A DNA stretch of 64,000 nt from Actinomyces sp. (lineage in GTDB: Bacteria; Actinomycetota; Actinomycetes; Actinomycetales; Actinomycetaceae), in NCBI RefSeq assembly GCF_030530635.1, contig NZ_JAUMUL010000008.1, positions 5,894-69,893 on the forward strand, read 5' to 3'. The position numbers and the translations under genes are program-made. The notes below the pieces were generated by a model that did no database searches, was not told the DNA's origin, and saw only the letters and a program-made list of their open reading frames with translations. This document shows, in pieces, positions 8,919-17,880 of this stretch (its first letter is position 1; each line of letters opens with the position of its first letter).

Positions 8919-9977
8919 TCACTTTCCGTCGTTCTGGGCGGCGGCGCCGCCGTCATTCTTGCCGTCGCTTAAATGCCGTTCCATGAGCTCCTGGTGGCGG
9001 CGCACCTGCTCGAGGTCGGCGATGGGCTCGCCCGGCAGGGTGAAGCGCTGGCCCTCGTACTCGGAGCACACGTAGCCGTCAAAGCCCAGCTGGTTGAGCC
9101 GGGTGAAGATGCGGCCGTAGTCGATGGAGTACTCCTCGCCCGTATCGGTGACCTCCCAGAACTTGCCGTGGAAGGACTTGATGTAGGGCAGGTACTCGTC
9201 CAGAGTGTCCAACGGGGTGTTCTCGTACCCGGTGGACATCATCGCGTAGAAACGGTCCTGGAAGGTGCGGAAGTGCCGGCTCAGCTCCTCCGGGAACAGG
9301 TAGTCATCCGGGTTGTCCGGATTGCGGGGGAAGAACTGGCGTGGGTCGGTGCCCCGGGCGAAGATATCGTCGATATACTTGATGACGTCCTCATTGACCC
9401 CGAGCGTCTCACGGAAATAGTTGGTGGACACGCGCGGGTGCCGCTGGCAGTAGATGCCGAAGTCGACCACGAGCCCGACGTGCGGGTTGTCGACCTCCTT
9501 CATCTCCTTGATCCAGGCCTCCGTCAAGGGGTGGTCGAAGCTCATGCCTGCGTGTACCTCGACCGCCATGGTGATGCCCAGCTTCTCCGCCAGTGGCAGG
9601 GTCGGGCGGATGACTCCCGGGTCGGTCTGGGAGACGATGCGCACCAGCGGGAAACCCAGCCGGTGAGTCAGGCGCAGGTCGGCGCTGAGAGCATCGATCT
9701 GCTCCTCCAGGGTCAGCCAGCGGTTCTTGTACAGCGAGGAGTTGATGAAGATGTCGTTGGAGACGCGTGCAAGCGGGTGGCGCTCCATGATCGCGTCCCA
9801 TTCGGCGAGGGTCTCCTCGTCGGCGCGCGCGGCTCCGCGAATCATCTGATCGGAGAGGATCTCGATGCCCTGTGTGTCCATATCCTCGACGGCGGCGATG
9901 GTGCCCTCGAGACCGAGACCGCCGCGTCCGTAGGCGTCCTGCAGTGAGTACAGGGAGACGCCCTTCTTGATAGTCAT
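8919..9977 (-). CDS. C-glycoside deglycosidase alpha subunit (TIM barrel)
   Basis: The 352-residue protein is a xylose-isomerase-like TIM barrel of the sugar phosphate isomerase/epimerase superfamily and resembles DgpC/CarC, the catalytic alpha subunit of C-glycoside deglycosidase. Probable divalent-metal ligands are Glu140 (AVEVHAG), Asp172 (VVDFG), His270 (SFHGKF) and Glu306 (CSEYEG); His142 is a further candidate catalytic residue. The ATG with a GAGAGGA site is used; the longer upstream frame is arginine-rich and untypical. The beta subunit follows after nine bases. The known pathway first oxidises the sugar to the 3-keto form with a Gfo/Idh/MocA dehydrogenase, which is not encoded in this window. 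Confidence 0.85.
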   Translation of the reverse strand: MTIKKGVSLYSLQDAYGRGGLGLEGTIAAVEDMDTQGIEILSDQMIRGAARADEETLAEWDAIMERHPLARVSNDIFINSSLYKNRWLTLEEQIDALSADLRLTHRLGFPLVRIVSQTDPGVIRPTLPLAEKLGITMAVEVHAGMSFDHPLTEAWIKEMKEVDNPHVGLVVDFGIYCQRHPRVSTNYFRETLGVNEDVIKYIDDIFARGTDPRQFFPRNPDNPDDYLFPEELSRHFRTFQDRFYAMMSTGYENTPLDTLDEYLPYIKSFHGKFWEVTDTGEEYSIDYGRIFTRLNQLGFDGYVCSEYEGQRFTLPGEPIADLEQVRRHQELMERHLSDGKNDGGAAAQNDGK

Positions 9978-10278
9978 GTATCCGTCCTCTCTCCGTCCTT
10001 GGAGGGTTCCTGGAAGGTGCTGAGTTCCAGTGCGGCCGGCACGCGCCGTGGGCGAGCTTGCCCGCGGTTGATAGCCGCGACTGTCTCGGGATGCCCCGGT
10101 TGAACCGAGGCTATGGCGCGGCCGGGGCGGCTGCCAGACCGGCGGAGGCGGCTTCTGCACGATCGCGGCATTAGGCGCATCGACTGCGGCTGTCTCGTCC
10201 GGTCTCCGACTGAATTAGGCTGAAGTCACATCGACGCCATCCCTTGCGGCGCCGTACTCACTATCCTGGGAGGCAGCC
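9978..10278. promoter_or_regulatory. Divergent promoter region of the deglycosidase operon
   Basis: These 301 bases lie between the divergent alpha-subunit gene and the second ROK gene. Both promoters must be here, and the ROK protein is the likely regulator of both. I see no long inverted repeat and did not identify promoter hexamers. Confidence 0.45.
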
Positions 10279-11484
10279 GTGTCTAGCCCTATCGCCGCTA
10301 TCGACGCCGATGTACTCACAACTGTCAATCTCATCCGCACAGGCCGCGCGATCACCCGCCAGCAGTTGGCACGCGCCACGGGGATGGGCCGCAATACGAT
10401 CTCCACCCTGATCAACACCGCGATCGACGTCGGGCTCATCGCACCGAACGGGTCAGCACCCTCAACCGGGGGCCGCGCGCCCGCCACGTGGCGCTTCTGC
10501 CAAGAGGCCGGGCTCGCACTCGCGGTGGGCGTGCATACCACCACTCTGCGCCTCGCGGTCACGGACCTGGGCGGAGATCCAGTTGAACGACGCACCCTGA
10601 ACTGGTCCATTACCCGCGGCCCTGACGACACGCTGGCCCGGGCCGCTACGGCGATGCGCGAGTTGTTGCGCGGGCACCAGTTGCCGGTATGGGCGGCCGG
10701 TGTCTCCCTGCCCGGCCCGATAGACCAGGAGACGGGACGGCCGTCGAGCCCACCGATCATGCCGGGCTGGGACGACTTCGACGTCGTCGGCACCCTCGAA
10801 ACCGCCCTGGGCGTACCGGTGAGCACGGGCAACGACGTCAACATCATGCTGCTGGGCTACGCCTCCGTCCTGCCCGATCAAGTCACCCGGGAGCCCGCCA
10901 ATATCCTCTACCTGCAGGTGGGGACCGGAATCGGCGTGGGGATCATGTCGAATGGGCATCTGCATCTGGGTGCCGCCGGAGCCGCCGGCGATATCGGTCA
11001 CGTACGCGTATACGGCGCGGATACTGTGGTGTGCCGCTGCGGGCGCACCGGCTGCCTGGAGGCGGTGGCGGGCGGCTGGGCCCTGCTGCGCGACGCCCGC
11101 CGGGCCGCCGTTGAGGGGCTGAGCCCGCATCTACGGGCATGCCTGGAGCAGCATGACGAACTCACTATTGAGGACATCGTCGGCGGCGTCAACGCCGGCG
11201 ACACCGAATGCGTCACCCTGATGGTGCGCTCAGCAACCGCAGTGGGCGACGCCCTGGCCATGCTGGTGAGCTTCTTCAATCCGGGCCGGGTGGTGCTGGC
11301 CGGTCCGATGCCGCAGGGCTGCCCCATGTTCCTGGACGTCATCCGGCGCATTGTGGACGAACGTGCCCTATCCCTGGCCACCGCCCAGCTTGAGATCATG
11401 CCCGCGCACAGCGGCATTGACGACGAGCTGCACGGATGCGCCCTGCTCGCCGTCGATTCCGTCTTCAAGGCCGCCACAACCTGA
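10279..11484 (+). CDS. ROK-family transcriptional regulator
   Basis: The 401-residue protein has an N-terminal winged helix-turn-helix (TRQQLARATGMGRNTISTL near residues 30-50) and a ROK domain with the zinc motif CRCGRTGCLEA. The GTG start is supported by a GGAGG site six bases upstream. It is divergent from the C-glycoside deglycosidase operon and upstream of the monooxygenase-like and isomerase-like genes, so it probably controls both in response to a sugar or sugar phosphate. It is a paralogue of the ROK protein at 4.5-5.8 kb. Confidence 0.9.
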   Translation: MSSPIAAIDADVLTTVNLIRTGRAITRQQLARATGMGRNTISTLINTAIDVGLIAPNGSAPSTGGRAPATWRFCQEAGLALAVGVHTTTLRLAVTDLGGDPVERRTLNWSITRGPDDTLARAATAMRELLRGHQLPVWAAGVSLPGPIDQETGRPSSPPIMPGWDDFDVVGTLETALGVPVSTGNDVNIMLLGYASVLPDQVTREPANILYLQVGTGIGVGIMSNGHLHLGAAGAAGDIGHVRVYGADTVVCRCGRTGCLEAVAGGWALLRDARRAAVEGLSPHLRACLEQHDELTIEDIVGGVNAGDTECVTLMVRSATAVGDALAMLVSFFNPGRVVLAGPMPQGCPMFLDVIRRIVDERALSLATAQLEIMPAHSGIDDELHGCALLAVDSVFKAATT

Positions 11485-11513
11485 CCCCGCTCCCGCCCCA
11501 CCCCCACCTCTCC

Positions 11514-11580
11514 CCGAGATCGGTTGATCTTACGTACCGAGGTCGGTAGAAATTACATGCCGAGTTCGGTAGTAATGCCG
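11514..11580. repeat. Three tandem units of the 23-base intergenic repeat
   Basis: Units at 11514-11536, 11537-11559 and 11560-11580 share CCGAGNTCGGTNGA and a trailing TTAC. The same repeat follows the other ROK gene at 5856. The array lies between the ROK stop and the next gene. Confidence 0.75.
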
Positions 11581-11624
11581 CAGCCGCACCGCCGACAGCC
11601 ACGCCCCTGCACGAAGGAGCTCCC

Positions 11625-11909
11625 ATGATCCGCATCATCGCCACATTCACCGTCCGGCCCGACGCCGTAGAGGAATTCACCGCCGCGGCACGTCAGCTGG
11701 TGGAGGCCTCGCGCGCTGAGTCCGGCAACATCTCCTACGAGTTGCTGCGCGCCCGCGACGACGCCTCGACACTCACCTTCCTGGAGGCGTGGGCCGATGA
11801 TGGCGCCATTGAGACGCACAACACCTCAGCGCATTTCACAACGATCATTCCTCAGCTGAGCGCCCTGTCCACCGGCGATCCGACGATCGTCCAGTACGAG
11901 CCGGCCTGA
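11625..11909 (+). CDS. Small antibiotic-biosynthesis-monooxygenase (ABM) domain protein
   Basis: The 94-residue protein has the ferredoxin-like ABM fold shared by YgiN-type quinol monooxygenases: an IRIIATFTVRPDAVEEF strand-helix start, then ARQLVEASRAESGNISYEL and LTFLEAWAD. Members oxidise aromatic or quinone-like small molecules without cofactors, or are quorum-sensing-related enzymes. AAGGAG precedes the ATG. Its position between a ROK regulator and sugar isomerase-like genes, opposite a C-glycoside deglycosidase operon, makes action on a released aromatic aglycone conceivable, but that is speculation. Confidence 0.85.
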   Translation: MIRIIATFTVRPDAVEEFTAAARQLVEASRAESGNISYELLRARDDASTLTFLEAWADDGAIETHNTSAHFTTIIPQLSALSTGDPTIVQYEPA

Positions 11910-12128
11910 ACCCGGATCCTCGCGTTTACGGGCATGGTTGTCCGCCTCTCGTGGGCGGAACCCCGGCTGGCCTTGCTGGCTGCCGATGAGCACGCCTTCC
12001 CCCTCCAGGTGCCTGCATCCGCCGACACCATCACACCCCGGCGCGCCCGGCAGGGCTGAGACCGCCCGCGTACATACGGCGTCCACCCGGGGGGGCAGGC
12101 CGCACACGATTAGTACCGAAAAAGCCGG

Positions 12129-12266
12129 AAGTGTCCATCGGTGACCATTTTCAAGGTCATCCCTGCACGGCATCCTTCGGATACATACGGATATCCGCAT
12201 AGTTTCAGTCATAGCGGGCTGGGGCCAACGGCCGCAATTCAGCAAAGTGGTCACCGATGGACACTT
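12129..12266. repeat. Long-range 19-base perfect inverted repeat
   Basis: AAGTGTCCATCGGTGACCA at 12129-12147 and its exact reverse complement at 12248-12266 enclose 100 bases. The internal part contains a CGGATATCCG palindrome. It lies in the 552-base gap 11910-12461, which otherwise shows no gene. A small foldback mobile element or a cruciform regulatory site would explain it. Confidence 0.75.
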
Positions 12267-12461
12267 TCCGTCTGGTGGCCGTGCCCGTAGCACCGACGAA
12301 GGTAAGAGTCTGCAGTCCGTGCGGGCAGGGATTCGCCGGTCTTGAGGGCGGGGGATTGCAGACTCCTTCCGCCCGGGACGTGCAGTTGCGCACCGCCCCG
12401 ACCTGGCGATTCCGGCACACCCGCGCGAGGATGACGGGAACCGGTCAAGGAGGACCCCGCC

Positions 12462-13253
12462 ATGAAAGCTCCAAGCGTCCAGCTCTACGCCGTCCGCGAC
12501 GCCCTCGCCGAAGACCTCGAGGGCACGCTCGCCCGAATCGCCGAGATCGGCTATACCCACGTCGAGGCCTTCGCCTTCGTCGAGCAGGCGGAGCGGCTGC
12601 GCACTGCACTGGACGCGGCCGGCCTGACCGCCCCGACCGCGCACGCCTCAGTCATCGAGGCGGAGGAGCCCGAGCCGATCCTGACGTCGGCCACGCAGAT
12701 CGGCACCCGCCTGCTCATCGACCCGTATCTGCCGCCGGATCGGTGGCGGACCGCCGACGACGTCGCCCACCTGGCGGAGAAGACGAATGCGACGGCCGCG
12801 CTCGCAGCCCAGGCGGGGATGAGGCTCGGTTACCACAACCATGCCTGGGAGACGTCCACGCTGATCGACGGCCGTCATGCATTGGAGGTATTCGCCGACG
12901 CACTCGAACCGGAGGTGGCACTGGAGGTAGATACGTTCTGGGCGGCCTTCGGCGGCGCGGACGCCCCGGCGCTGCTGCAGCGCCTGGGCGAAAGGGTTGA
13001 GGCGATCCATGTCAAGGACGGTGTTCTGCCGCCCGCTCCCCTGCAACTTCCCGACGACGTCGAGGCAATGACCGCGGCAATGGCGCAGTACACGGCTCAC
13101 CAGCAACCGGCCGGTCGCGGCCAGGTCGATGTTGCGGCATCGCTCCGGGCAGCCCCGCAGGCGCTGCGCGTGGTCGAGTTCGACGACTATGCGGGCGACA
13201 TATTCGAGGGTATTGCAACCTCGCTGGCCTGGCTGCGCGAACACGATGCCTGA
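12462..13253 (+). CDS. Sugar phosphate isomerase/epimerase family TIM barrel
   Basis: The 263-residue protein belongs to the xylose-isomerase-like TIM-barrel superfamily (AP endonuclease 2 type). Candidate metal ligands occur in LGYHNHAWE (Glu), LEVDTFW (Asp), IHVKDG (His) and VVEFDDY (Glu). AAGGAGG lies upstream of the ATG. Relatives include 3-keto-glycoside hydrolases or lyases and inositol catabolic enzymes, so a role in handling 3-keto sugars made in the neighbouring C-glycoside pathway is plausible but unproven. Confidence 0.85.
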   Translation: MKAPSVQLYAVRDALAEDLEGTLARIAEIGYTHVEAFAFVEQAERLRTALDAAGLTAPTAHASVIEAEEPEPILTSATQIGTRLLIDPYLPPDRWRTADDVAHLAEKTNATAALAAQAGMRLGYHNHAWETSTLIDGRHALEVFADALEPEVALEVDTFWAAFGGADAPALLQRLGERVEAIHVKDGVLPPAPLQLPDDVEAMTAAMAQYTAHQQPAGRGQVDVAASLRAAPQALRVVEFDDYAGDIFEGIATSLAWLREHDA

Positions 13254-13421
13254 CGGCGGGCACGCCCTACGCCTTCTGCATCGAGCGCGCAGAAGTGAAG
13301 GCGTCACCCCTGTCCGCAGCTGAACCGACACCGGTAACGTCGAACCAGTCGGGAGGTCCGGGTCGTGCGCCGCCGCCGCATCAGCCTCCGGACGACCATC
13401 CGTCTGCGAAGGAGCTTTGCC

Positions 13422-14423
13422 ATGCCGCGTCCCATCAACCTGTTCACCGGCCAGTGGGTGGATCTGCCGTTCGAGGAGGTGTGCACCCTGGCGGAGCAGT
13501 GGGGCTTCGACGGCCTGGAGGTCCCCGTGGCCGGCGACCACCTGGACGTCTACCGCGCCGCCGAAGATGACTCCTACTGCCAGCAGTGGAAGGACACCCT
13601 GGCCCGCCACAACCTGAGCGTGTATGCCATCTCCAACCACTCCACCGGCCAGTGCATCTGCGACGACCCCATCGACTTCCGCCACCGCGGCCTGCTTTCC
13701 GATCGTGTCTGGGGCGACGGCCAGGCGGAGGGCGTGCGTGAGCGCGCTGCAGAGGAACTCAAGCTCACCGCGAAGGTCGCCGCCAAGCTCGGCGCCAAGG
13801 TCGTCACCGGTTTCACCGGCTCCAAGATCTGGAAGTACGTGGCCATGTACCCGCCGGTGGGCGCCGACGTGATCGCCGACGGGTATGAGGACTTCGCCCG
13901 CCGTTGGAACCCGATCATCGACGTCTTCGACTCCGAGGGCGTCAGGTTCGCCCTCGAGGTCCATCCCAGCGAGATCGCCTACGACTACTGGACCACCAAG
14001 GCCACCCTGGAGGCAATCGATAACCGCGAGGCCTTCGGCATCAACTGGGATCCCTCACACATGATTTGGCAGCAGCTCGACCCGGCCGTCTTCCTCACCG
14101 ACTTCGCCGACCGCATTTACCACGTCCACTGCAAGGACACTAAGACCCACTTCGACGGGCGCAATGGCCGCCTGTCCAGCCACCTGCCCTGGGACGACCC
14201 GCGCCGCGGCTGGACCTTCGTGTCCGCCGGTCTGGGCGAGGCCGACCTGGATGGCTACTTCCGCACGTTGAACCAGATCGGCTACGAGGGACCCATCTCG
14301 ATCGAGTGGGAGGACTCCGGTATGGACCGTCTGCACGGCGCCCCCATGGCCCTGAAGTTCGCGCGTGAGCACGTCTATGACCTGCCTGACGCCGCCTTCG
14401 ACTCCCACTTCGACAACCGCTGA
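13422..14423 (+). CDS. Sugar phosphate isomerase/epimerase family TIM barrel
   Basis: The 333-residue protein is a second xylose-isomerase-like TIM barrel, different in detail from its neighbour. The metal-binding pattern is complete: ALEVHPSE (Glu), INWDPSH (Asp), YHVHCKD (His) and ISIEWED (Glu). GAAGGAG precedes the ATG; I reject the 19-residue arginine-rich upstream extension. Proteins of this type are common in carbohydrate loci of actinobacteria and usually isomerise or epimerise an unusual sugar, or cleave 3-keto-glycosides. It closes the locus, with a strong terminator 50 bases downstream. Confidence 0.87.
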   Translation: MPRPINLFTGQWVDLPFEEVCTLAEQWGFDGLEVPVAGDHLDVYRAAEDDSYCQQWKDTLARHNLSVYAISNHSTGQCICDDPIDFRHRGLLSDRVWGDGQAEGVRERAAEELKLTAKVAAKLGAKVVTGFTGSKIWKYVAMYPPVGADVIADGYEDFARRWNPIIDVFDSEGVRFALEVHPSEIAYDYWTTKATLEAIDNREAFGINWDPSHMIWQQLDPAVFLTDFADRIYHVHCKDTKTHFDGRNGRLSSHLPWDDPRRGWTFVSAGLGEADLDGYFRTLNQIGYEGPISIEWEDSGMDRLHGAPMALKFAREHVYDLPDAAFDSHFDNR

Positions 14424-14473
14424 GCCTCGGGTCAGTCAGGCGCCCCGTCACTCGCGCTCCCAATGACGCCACA

Positions 14474-14516
14474 CCGGCGCCCCGCGGCTTCCAAGCAGGA
14501 AGCTGCGGGGCGCCGG
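14474..14516 (+). terminator. Strong rho-independent-type hairpin
   Basis: A 19-base stem (CCGGCGCCCCGCGGCTTCC with one G:T pair) and a five-base AAGCA loop follow the isomerase-like gene. It lacks a long T-run, as is usual in high-GC actinobacteria. Confidence 0.8.
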
Positions 14517-14612
14517 AATTAGACTCCTCGCATTTGTGGGTGTGCTGTTCGACGTTCCCGGCCGGTTCGCCGGAAATGCCCCAGTTCCGCCGTCAGCTGC
14601 CATCCTTGGGTC

Positions 14613-16700
14613 GTGTGCCCCTCCGCCGATTCAGCCGACCCCGCCGACGCTGACGTCGCACCGTCTGCGTCCTTAGACTCCCGATCCGCCGACGACGACA
14701 CTCGCCCCGACCGCGACCCGGAGTTCCCGCCTCCTCCGGCGTCGCCCATCCATGAAGCCATCACCGAGACCCGGACCGTCACCGACCTCCTGCGCGGCCT
14801 GCGCGCCGGTGGCCTGATCACCGCCATCGGGGCAGGAGTCCAGGCCATGAGCCAGGAATCCCGCAACCCCGGCATGCTTGAGGCCGCGAGCGGCGGGCTC
14901 ACCCCCATGCTGGCCCTGCTGACGCCCGTGGCCGTACTGGTCTGGGTGCACTACGCGCGCCTGGTCGCCGTACACCCCCGCCATGACCGCACCCGGGCCG
15001 CGACTCTGCTCGTGCTGCTCCTGGCCGTCGTACCCGCATTCGCCGTGACGGTGCTCTTCGGCAGACTGTGGCTGCGGCAATCCGGCGCGATAGGCATGGA
15101 TTATCCGGTTCTATTCCCACTCACCATCACTGCCGCGGGGCTGGCCCTGACCATCGCCGCCGACGTCCTACTGCGCCTGGCCCGAAAGCAACACCCCGCC
15201 GGGCGCCAGAAGCTTCGTCGCCGTCTGCGTCTTACGCCGACAGCGCTTGCCGCCGCAGCTATCACGTTGCTCATCGCCGCCTCCACGCTCACCCTCCCGT
15301 CCCTGTCCTTCCCCGTTCGCGCCCGTTCCGTATGGCTAACCGCCGTCAGGCCAGTAGCTGTCCCCGACACGGTTGACGACGACGTTGCCTGGCAGCGGGT
15401 GTTCGAGGAGACCGAGCCTGTGCTGGGCGTCATTGCGGGAACATTCAGCCCACTGGTCATCACCGACCACGGCGTACTCGGGCTCGACCCCAACAGCGGC
15501 TACACCGACTGGATCCAAACCCGGCCAGCTTCAACGATAAAGATCGGCGACTGCGACGGCGGCCAGCAGGAGGCCTCCTGCTACGCGGCTCTCAGCCCTA
15601 ACCGCGCACACCTGGTGATCGCCTACGACGCCGGCCCCACCCGTACCCTGTTCGTCGGCATCGATACCGCCACCGGACGCATCGCCTTCGAGCACATGCG
15701 CCACCACTCCAATCACGATTGGTCAGGCCGCGAGAACCGCCTGCAGATCACCGATCACGTGCTCATGGTCGACGACGAGGTGTTGTCGCTGGCGGACGGC
15801 TCCGTACTGGCCACCGCGGTGCCGGAGGCGCGTTTCCCGGTGTGCGAGGACGATTGGGGCTGCGCGACCTCCGGCTGGGAGCCCGCGTCGTTCTTCCAGG
15901 GCGGCCATTCAACGCTGATTGTGGGCGCCTACTGCCCGAGCGATCGGCGAGGATGGTGCGAGCTGGCCCTCGCGCCCGATGTCAACCCCACGGCCATCAC
16001 TATCGTCGGCGGCGTCGTGCCCGCCGGGAGCCAGGCGAGCCCGGTCGTCGTCGACGGGTGGACCGTGCGCTATCGCGATCCCGACGCCGTCAAGACCGAA
16101 CTCGTGGAGCAGGCCACGGGCGCCGCCGAGGCCGTTACTCATCCTCTTGACGCCGTCAGCCTCGACTCCCTGTCCGGCGCCGCGCCCACACCCGTCGTGC
16201 CCTTGGGGAACCTCGCAGCCCCGGTGCGGGAGCACGCCACCAGGACGCTGCGCGTCCAGGCCGGTTCCTCGGCCGGCTCCGCCGACGTCGTCTTTGAGCC
16301 CGCCACTGGGAAGGCCGGCACCGTCCAGGAACTGAGCGAGCGGGCCTCCGGTCGCGGGTATCTCGATGCGCTGGCCACCAGGCGCTCCGGAAGCACTTCT
16401 TCCCCGGAGGAAGTCGGATTCGACGTCGTCGCCCCGGACGGGACCGTGGCCGTGCACCTGGACCCTGAGGACATTGAAGGCTACACCGCAGTCTCCGCGG
16501 CCGACCAGCGCTACCTCAACGACGGCTACCTGGCGCCGGCGCCCGGCATTATCGCCCTGGTGTGCTCGCGCTCAGCCGCGGCCGAAGGCCCGGACGGCTC
16601 CGCCCGGGCCTCATCCGGGGCTGGGAACTCCGGGAGTACTGAAACCGTCGTCGTCGGGCTCAGCAACCGGCCCGCAGCGACCATGAGTCGCCCCGCCTGA
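14613..16700 (+). CDS. Membrane-anchored protein with large PQQ-like beta domain
   Basis: The product is up to 695 residues. The first 60 residues are acidic and proline-rich; hydrophobic segments follow at about residues 90-115, 130-150, 165-190 and 205-230. The remaining 460 residues look like an extracellular domain with beta-propeller-like phrases such as GVLGLDPNSGYTDW and LFVGIDTATGRIAFE, as seen in PQQ-like repeat proteins. The GTG start is weakly supported. No catalytic motif is seen and the function is unknown. It stands alone on its strand after a terminator. Confidence 0.75.
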   Translation: MCPSADSADPADADVAPSASLDSRSADDDTRPDRDPEFPPPPASPIHEAITETRTVTDLLRGLRAGGLITAIGAGVQAMSQESRNPGMLEAASGGLTPMLALLTPVAVLVWVHYARLVAVHPRHDRTRAATLLVLLLAVVPAFAVTVLFGRLWLRQSGAIGMDYPVLFPLTITAAGLALTIAADVLLRLARKQHPAGRQKLRRRLRLTPTALAAAAITLLIAASTLTLPSLSFPVRARSVWLTAVRPVAVPDTVDDDVAWQRVFEETEPVLGVIAGTFSPLVITDHGVLGLDPNSGYTDWIQTRPASTIKIGDCDGGQQEASCYAALSPNRAHLVIAYDAGPTRTLFVGIDTATGRIAFEHMRHHSNHDWSGRENRLQITDHVLMVDDEVLSLADGSVLATAVPEARFPVCEDDWGCATSGWEPASFFQGGHSTLIVGAYCPSDRRGWCELALAPDVNPTAITIVGGVVPAGSQASPVVVDGWTVRYRDPDAVKTELVEQATGAAEAVTHPLDAVSLDSLSGAAPTPVVPLGNLAAPVREHATRTLRVQAGSSAGSADVVFEPATGKAGTVQELSERASGRGYLDALATRRSGSTSSPEEVGFDVVAPDGTVAVHLDPEDIEGYTAVSAADQRYLNDGYLAPAPGIIALVCSRSAAAEGPDGSARASSGAGNSGSTETVVVGLSNRPAATMSRPA

Positions 16701-16798
16701 AACACCCGCCGTATTCCCCGGAACGTTCCAACGGTCCGTGTACTCCGCCGTGGGCGATAGGCCTAGGCTGCCACCTGGTACCAGGCTAGCCTCGTCTT

Positions 16799-17275
16799 AT
16801 GAGCACCGATACATCGCCCACTCCCGCATTCCCTGATTTCGATTACCGCTCTGTTGCCCGCGTTGCCACTGACAAGCCCGCCAGCTACGGACACCGACTC
16901 GTCAGCCACATGAACCGCAAGATCGACGCCGAGTGGAACGGGGCCGACTCCACCGGCCGCCTGATTTTCAACCGCGAGGGAACCGTGGCCGGCGTGGCGT
17001 ACCTGACCTGCGAGGACGGTGCACTAAACCTCACCGTGTCGGCCTCCGCGCAGGAGCTGCCGCGTCTGGAGGACGTCGTCGGTCGGCACCTGGCGCGCTT
17101 CGGCTACGAGGATGGCGTGGTCGTCTCCTGGACGCGCGACGACGGTTCCGCCGGCACCACGCAGGGCCCCCTGACCAAGGAGGACTTGGACCGTCTGCGT
17201 GCCGAGTACCAGGACCGCGCGGCACACGAGGGCGAGTCCGATGCGGCCAAGGACTTCCCGGACCTGCGGAACTGA
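16799..17275 (+). CDS. DUF2218 family protein
   Basis: The 158-residue protein has a DUF2218-like domain at about residues 17-110, recognisable from ARVATDKPASYGHRLVSH, the GRLIF strand and LEDVVGRHLARFG. Actinobacterial relatives are often encoded near iron or stress genes, and their biochemical role is unknown. The tail is acidic and helical. It is followed 100 bases later by an ohr-like gene on the same strand, so a link to oxidative stress is possible but weak. Confidence 0.75.
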   Translation: MSTDTSPTPAFPDFDYRSVARVATDKPASYGHRLVSHMNRKIDAEWNGADSTGRLIFNREGTVAGVAYLTCEDGALNLTVSASAQELPRLEDVVGRHLARFGYEDGVVVSWTRDDGSAGTTQGPLTKEDLDRLRAEYQDRAAHEGESDAAKDFPDLRN

Positions 17276-17375
17276 TCACGGTCCCGCCGCCGATACCTCA
17301 CCGGCTACTATCCGTCGCTGCGCGCATCCAGCCCGCACGTCCATGTAAGCACACATACACCATAGGAGGACCACC

Positions 17376-17813
17376 ATGCCCGACGCGATCACACCCATGT
17401 ACACCATTGAGGCCCTGGCCTCCGGCGACGGCCGCAACGGCCACGTCGCCTCCACCACCGGCCGCATCGACACCGACCTGGCCGTGCCGAAGGAGATGGG
17501 CGGCTCCGGCGCGAACCTGCCCAACCCCGAGGAGCTGTTCGCGGCCGGATACGCCGCCTGCTTCCACTCCGCCTTGCAGGCGGTCGCCCGCTCTGAGAAG
17601 GCCGATCTGGGCGATTCCAGCGTCGGCGCCCGGGTCTCCGTCGGCGCAGACGGTAAGGGCGGTTTCGGCCTGGCCGTCGAGTTGGAGGTTGTCATTCCCG
17701 CGCAGCCGCATGAGGCGGCTCAGGCGCTGGCCGAGGCCGCGCACCAGGTGTGTCCCTACTCCAACGCCACCCGCGGCAACATCCCGGTGACCATCACCGT
17801 CTCCGACGACTGA
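17376..17813 (+). CDS. Organic hydroperoxide resistance protein (Ohr/OsmC family)
   Basis: The 145-residue protein belongs to the Ohr subgroup, which reduces organic hydroperoxides with two redox cysteines. These are Cys62 in GYAACFHSAL and Cys126 in HQVCPYSNATRGN. Length and spacing are standard. An AGGAGG site precedes the ATG. No OhrR-like MarR gene is adjacent. A bidirectional terminator separates it from the convergent transporter gene. Confidence 0.93.
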   Translation: MPDAITPMYTIEALASGDGRNGHVASTTGRIDTDLAVPKEMGGSGANLPNPEELFAAGYAACFHSALQAVARSEKADLGDSSVGARVSVGADGKGGFGLAVELEVVIPAQPHEAAQALAEAAHQVCPYSNATRGNIPVTITVSDD

Positions 17814-17835
17814 AACGCGGTAAGCAGCAGCATCT

Positions 17836-17871
17836 ACCGAGGTCGGCACGTAACTTTGTGCCGACCTCGGT
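17836..17871. terminator. Bidirectional terminator hairpin
   Basis: A perfect 14-base stem (ACCGAGGTCGGCAC) with an eight-base loop lies between convergent genes. Its left arm contains the CCGAGGTCGG core of the intergenic repeat found after both ROK genes, which suggests that repeat family has a termination-related role. Confidence 0.85.
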
Positions 17872-17880
17872 GTTTGGAGG

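Noticed and set aside
12648..13964. 438-residue minus-strand open frame
   Set aside because: It is the antisense shadow of two isomerase-like genes that have ribosome sites, conserved motifs and proper codon use on the plus strand.
14613..14700. Signal peptide at the start of the 695-residue membrane protein
   Set aside because: The first 60 residues are acidic and proline-rich, not a signal. Anchoring comes from later membrane segments.
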